From Desulfobacterales bacterium (GTDB lineage Bacteria; Desulfobacterota; DSM-4660; Desulfatiglandales; Desulfatiglandaceae), in the NCBI GenBank assembly GCA_021107495.1, contig JAIOSR010000228.1, positions 1 to 8,489 on the forward strand: a DNA stretch of 8,489 nt. Direction: 5' to 3'. Below are positions 6,338 through 8,489 of this stretch, in pieces. The notes below the pieces were generated by a model. It had not been told where the DNA came from. It was given only the letters and a program-made list of their open reading frames with translations, and made no database searches. Within the stretch, counting starts at the first letter, position 1, and each line of letters opens with the position of its first letter. A program made the position numbers and the translations under genes.

Positions 6338-6695
6338 ACCAGCCACCCTCAACATCGGCCTTGTCGGCCAGAGGGAGTTTACCATCAAGATAGGCCTGCA
6401 CCGCTTCCCTGACCGTACCGCTGGCATTATTGGCTACGCCCACTTTTGCGGCAGCTAAGGCCTTGAATGCATTGGGTCCGCAGAATCCCGTAAGTAAAAC
6501 TTCGGCCCCGTTGTCGCTCACCATTCCCGCAGCCTGGATTCCGGCCCCTTTCAGGGCATTTAAATTCTCCTTGTTATCCAGCGCCTCAAAGGCAAAGGTC
6601 TCGGAATCCACGACTACGAAATAAAGGGCCCTACCAAACCTGGGGTCAACCTCTGAATCTAGGTCGGTTCCTTGAGATGTAACGGCTATTTTCAT
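6336..6695 (-). CDS. NifX/NifB-C-type cofactor-binding protein, orange-protein (ORP) like
   Basis: A stand-alone dinitrogenase iron-molybdenum cofactor (NifX/NifY/NifB-C) domain of 119 residues, a fold that carries metal-sulfur clusters. It starts MKIAVTSQGTDLDSEVDPRFGRA and has the typical DPRFGRA at 17-23, LLTGFCGPNAF (67-77, Cys72 the only cysteine) and AVQAYLDGKL near 98. Length and the DSEVDPRFGRA pattern resemble the orange protein of sulfate reducers, which binds a Mo-Cu-S cluster; that specific identity is inferred from recalled family features. The ATG overlaps the stop of the NifU-type gene as ATGA (6692-6695), and GGGAGG at 6701-6706 lies 5 nt upstream inside that gene, indicating coupled translation. 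No nitrogenase genes are in view, so a role in nitrogen fixation is not supported. Confidence 0.87.
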   Translation of the reverse strand: MKIAVTSQGTDLDSEVDPRFGRALYFVVVDSETFAFEALDNKENLNALKGAGIQAAGMVSDNGAEVLLTGFCGPNAFKALAAAKVGVANNASGTVREAVQAYLDGKLPLADKADVEGGW

Positions 6696-7144
6696 AATTT
6701 CCTCCCGGCACTCTCGCCCGTGGCCTTACCCGGGCTTTTTTCCTCATATTCTTTCAGTGCTTTTTGCAGGGTCTTTATGGCCAGGCGTGCGCAATGAATT
6801 TTTTTGTCCGGTAATTTCTCAACCTCTTTGTAAAGGACATCCAAGTCGATCTTGGCGGCCTCATCCAAAGTCTTTCCCTTGGTGAGATTTATCACTGCAC
6901 AACCGGACGCAACAGCGCCGGGACAACCCAGAACCTGTATCTTTGCATCATTTATAGTATCACCGTCGGTATTAAAGGAGATCTTCATTGTGTCACCGCA
7001 GGGCCCGACAAGATCCGTAACCTGATCCGCATTATCTATAACGCCCATGTTTTCCTTTGCCTGGAAGTATTCGATTGCCTTATTCGAATATCCGGACTCG
7101 GACAGAATCTTGTATACATCATCATTTGCTTCTTTTTTGCCCAT
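6692..7144 (-). CDS. NifU/IscU-type iron-sulfur cluster scaffold protein
   Basis: A 150-residue scaffold on which Fe-S clusters are built before transfer to apo-proteins. All ligands of the IscU/NifU-N fold are visible: Cys49 and Asp51 in GPCGDTMKI, Cys74 in VLGCPGAVASG, and His117-Cys118 in KIHCARLA. An extra Cys82 follows in the same loop. The C-terminal tail of about 20 residues is charged and probably disordered. There is no NifU central ferredoxin domain or C-terminal thioredoxin-like domain, so it is the short form. The ATG at 7144 has only a weak AAGG upstream. No cysteine desulfurase (IscS/NifS) gene is within the window, so sulfur must come from elsewhere. Its position between two NifX-like genes, with a 4-bp overlap to the second, suggests it serves their cluster supply. 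Confidence 0.9.
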   Translation of the reverse strand: MGKKEANDDVYKILSESGYSNKAIEYFQAKENMGVIDNADQVTDLVGPCGDTMKISFNTDGDTINDAKIQVLGCPGAVASGCAVINLTKGKTLDEAAKIDLDVLYKEVEKLPDKKIHCARLAIKTLQKALKEYEEKSPGKATGESAGRKL

Positions 7145-7182
7145 GGAAAAAACCTTTCATCTTGTAAACATGGTCCTATGGT

Positions 7183-7572
7183 TTATTGCATGGCTCCGCC
7201 GCCGCCCCCACACACCTGGTCATCCCCTATTGCTGGTAGCTTGCCGGCGATCAGGTCTTCAACAACAGGTCTTATCTCAGGCCGGGTCTCATCATAATAA
7301 ACATCAATCCCCGCCTGCCTGAAACCCATTAAGGGCCGCATACCGATACCCCCGACAATCAGGGCCTTGACTTTGTGTTCTGCCAGCAGGTTCACGGGGA
7401 CCATGCATCCTCCCTGCACATGGCTCTGATTCGGAACGGTACTCACCTCTTTGATTTCTCCGTTTTCAACATCCACCATGGTAAAGACGTCACAATGCCC
7501 GAAATGGCCGGACCTCTCGCCATCAAGACCACCGGGTCCCATGGACGGGATAGCAATTCTTCCTTTTTCCAT
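7183..7572 (-). CDS. NifX/NifB-C-type cofactor-binding domain protein, His/Cys-rich
   Basis: A second, divergent dinitrogenase iron-molybdenum cofactor domain protein of 129 residues, resembling the MTH1175 type of small stand-alone proteins. Typical blocks are GERSGHFGHCDVF (18-30), VQGGCMVP (52-59), ALIVGGIGMRPLMGF (70-84) and VVEDLIAGKL (103-112). Potential metal ligands are His23, His26, Cys27, His51, Cys56 and Cys121, the last in a Gly-rich tail (CGGGGGAMQ). It differs from the 119-residue paralogue, which has one Cys and no such tail. The ATG is preceded by GGGAGG at 7582-7587, 9 nt away. It sits between the Mrp-type ATPase and the NifU-type gene. The cluster it carries is unknown; an Fe-S or heterometal cluster is inferred. 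Confidence 0.87.
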   Translation of the reverse strand: MEKGRIAIPSMGPGGLDGERSGHFGHCDVFTMVDVENGEIKEVSTVPNQSHVQGGCMVPVNLLAEHKVKALIVGGIGMRPLMGFRQAGIDVYYDETRPEIRPVVEDLIAGKLPAIGDDQVCGGGGGAMQ

Positions 7573-7600
7573 CTCAAAAGTCCTCCCTATTTTATGAAAC

Positions 7601-7613
7601 GCGGCTTCGCCGC
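7601..7613. other. Small GC-rich hairpin between mrp and the NifX-like gene
   Basis: GCGGC and GCCGC flank a 3-nt TTC loop. It sits in the 79-bp gap after the Mrp-type gene on the minus strand. Only three T follow on that strand, so termination would be weak at most. An attenuator or RNA processing/stability element that sets the ratio of ATPase to downstream genes is possible. Confidence 0.35.
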
Positions 7614-7651
7614 TCTAAAAAATGTAATTTCCTATGGCTATCGAGTTAAAA

Positions 7652-8488
7652 TCAAGCCTTGACAATCCGTTCTATGATCTGTTTGTAAGCCTTATTTATC
7701 TCCAGATCGGTCTTTTCCATAAGAGAATCCAATCTGCCCTTATCCCCCATTTCCACCATCTGTGTATCAAGGGGTATCTCTCCAATAAGGGGCACATCCA
7801 TTTGAGCAGCCATTCTTTTGCCGCCGCCGCTCCCGAAAATAGAGATCTTCTCCCCACAGTGGGGGCAGACAAACCCGTTCATATTTTCCACAACACCAAT
7901 TATTTTCATTTTGACCTGCCGGCAGAAGTTGATGGATTTCCTCACGTCTGCCAGGCTGACCTCCTGGGGTGTGGTCACGATAAGGGCCTCTGCATCCGGT
8001 ATGGTCTGGGCCACGGTGAGCGGTTCATCCCCTGTTCCCGGAGGCGAGTCAACAACCAGGTAATCCAAGTCTCCCCAGTCAATATCAGAGATGAATTGCC
8101 TGATCGCACTGATTTTCAAAGGACCCCGCCAGATAACGGCAGTATCCATGTCCCCTAACAACATTTCCAGAGAAACAATACTCAATTTGTCGGAAAACCG
8201 GTAAGGCCTTACCACGCCTTCTTCGGGCATATCCAGACCACCCTGGACGTTCATTAAATGCGGAACAGTAGGACCATGCAGATCCACGTCCAGGAGACCA
8301 ACCTTATGACCCTCGGCGCTCAAAAGCAGGGCCACATAACTGGCGACAGTGCTCTTTCCGACACCACCCTTTCCGCTCATGACCAGAATCTTTCTCCCGA
8401 TCTTAGACAGGCTATCCTCAATCATCTTGTCCTGCTGGGCCCTTTCATGATCACCGGGGGTCGCAGCGTTTGTATTTGCTTGATTCAT
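7652..8488 (-). CDS. mrp: Mrp/NBP35/ApbC-family P-loop ATPase, Fe-S cluster carrier
   Basis: Cytoplasmic ATPase of the MinD/Mrp class that carries and transfers Fe-S clusters. The 278 residues contain the deviant Walker A GKGGVGKST (39-47, signature Lys40), DVDLHGPTVPHLM (67-79), Walker B-type VVDSPPGTGDEP (145-156) and a CPHCGEKISIFGSGGG block (208-223). Cys208 and Cys211 there are the bridging cluster ligands of the family. The N-terminal 30 residues contain no cysteine, unlike NBP35-type proteins with an N-terminal ferredoxin-like motif, and there is no DUF59 domain. The ATG at 8488 is one base from the window edge, so the ribosome binding site cannot be seen and an upstream start is possible. 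As first visible gene of the minus-strand set it likely provides energy-dependent cluster handling for the NifX- and NifU-type proteins downstream. Confidence 0.93.
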   Translation of the reverse strand: MNQANTNAATPGDHERAQQDKMIEDSLSKIGRKILVMSGKGGVGKSTVASYVALLLSAEGHKVGLLDVDLHGPTVPHLMNVQGGLDMPEEGVVRPYRFSDKLSIVSLEMLLGDMDTAVIWRGPLKISAIRQFISDIDWGDLDYLVVDSPPGTGDEPLTVAQTIPDAEALIVTTPQEVSLADVRKSINFCRQVKMKIIGVVENMNGFVCPHCGEKISIFGSGGGKRMAAQMDVPLIGEIPLDTQMVEMGDKGRLDSLMEKTDLEINKAYKQIIERIVKA

Positions 8489-8489
8489 A

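Noticed and set aside
6326..6427. N-terminal extension of the FmdB-type protein to an ATG at 6427
   Set aside because: The extension lies inside the preceding gene and is not FmdB-like, while a perfect ribosome binding site precedes the ATG at 6325.
7164..7182. Weak inverted repeat (AAACAT / ATGGTTT) between the NifX-like and NifU-type genes
   Set aside because: The stem is only 6 bp with a bulge, so it is within chance expectation for such a gap.
6336..7572. Reading the NifX/NifU-type genes as part of a nitrogen-fixation cluster
   Set aside because: No nifH, D, K, E, N, B or S gene is visible, and such small stand-alone domains are widespread in non-diazotrophic anaerobes.
7634..8158. 174-codon plus-strand open frame over the Mrp-type gene
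   Set aside because: It is antisense to the conserved ATPase motifs and its translation resembles no family, so it is a shadow of the real gene.

Overview
The window looks like a chromosomal piece of an anaerobic, probably sulfate-reducing member of the Desulfobacterota (former Deltaproteobacteria). This is inferred from gene content: an iron-sulfur/metal-cluster cassette (Mrp-type ATPase, two NifX/orange-protein-like domains, a NifU-type scaffold, an FmdB-type zinc ribbon) beside a short-chain fatty acid transporter. Base composition is near balanced by eye. No rRNA, tRNA, CRISPR, integrase or transposase gene was found.

Left part (1-3319): the 3' three-quarters of an AtoE-type short-chain fatty acid transporter, entering from outside the window, ends at a strong intrinsic terminator (1070-1102). 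A complete amidase-signature hydrolase follows with its own ribosome binding site. It faces surE (5'/3'-nucleotidase, minus strand), and the two stop codons are only 3 bp apart.

Middle (3320-5923): a short divergent promoter region separates surE from a soluble GAF/HisKA/HATPase histidine kinase with no response regulator beside it. A 178-bp gap with two adjacent hairpins follows. Next is an unrecognised membrane-anchored protein with a Pro-rich linker and an extracytoplasmic helical domain. The annotated starts of the kinase and of this protein are both TTG and both doubtful.

Between convergent genes (5924-6079): almost the whole gap is a 142-bp imperfect palindrome (5930-6071) with 15-bp terminal inverted repeats and a centred hairpin. 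It looks like a miniature palindromic repeat or mobile element.

Right part (6080-8488, minus strand): a compact five-gene set, transcribed in the order Mrp-type P-loop ATPase, His/Cys-rich NifX-like domain, NifU/IscU-type scaffold, orange-protein-like NifX domain, FmdB-type zinc ribbon. Spacing is 79 bp, 38 bp, a 4-bp ATGA overlap and 10 bp, as expected of an operon. The likely theme is assembly, carriage and delivery of an Fe-S or heterometal (Mo/Cu-type) cluster. Its promoter lies beyond the right edge. This cassette, the 142-bp palindrome and the unrecognised membrane protein deserve most attention; the remainder is ordinary housekeeping or catabolic content.
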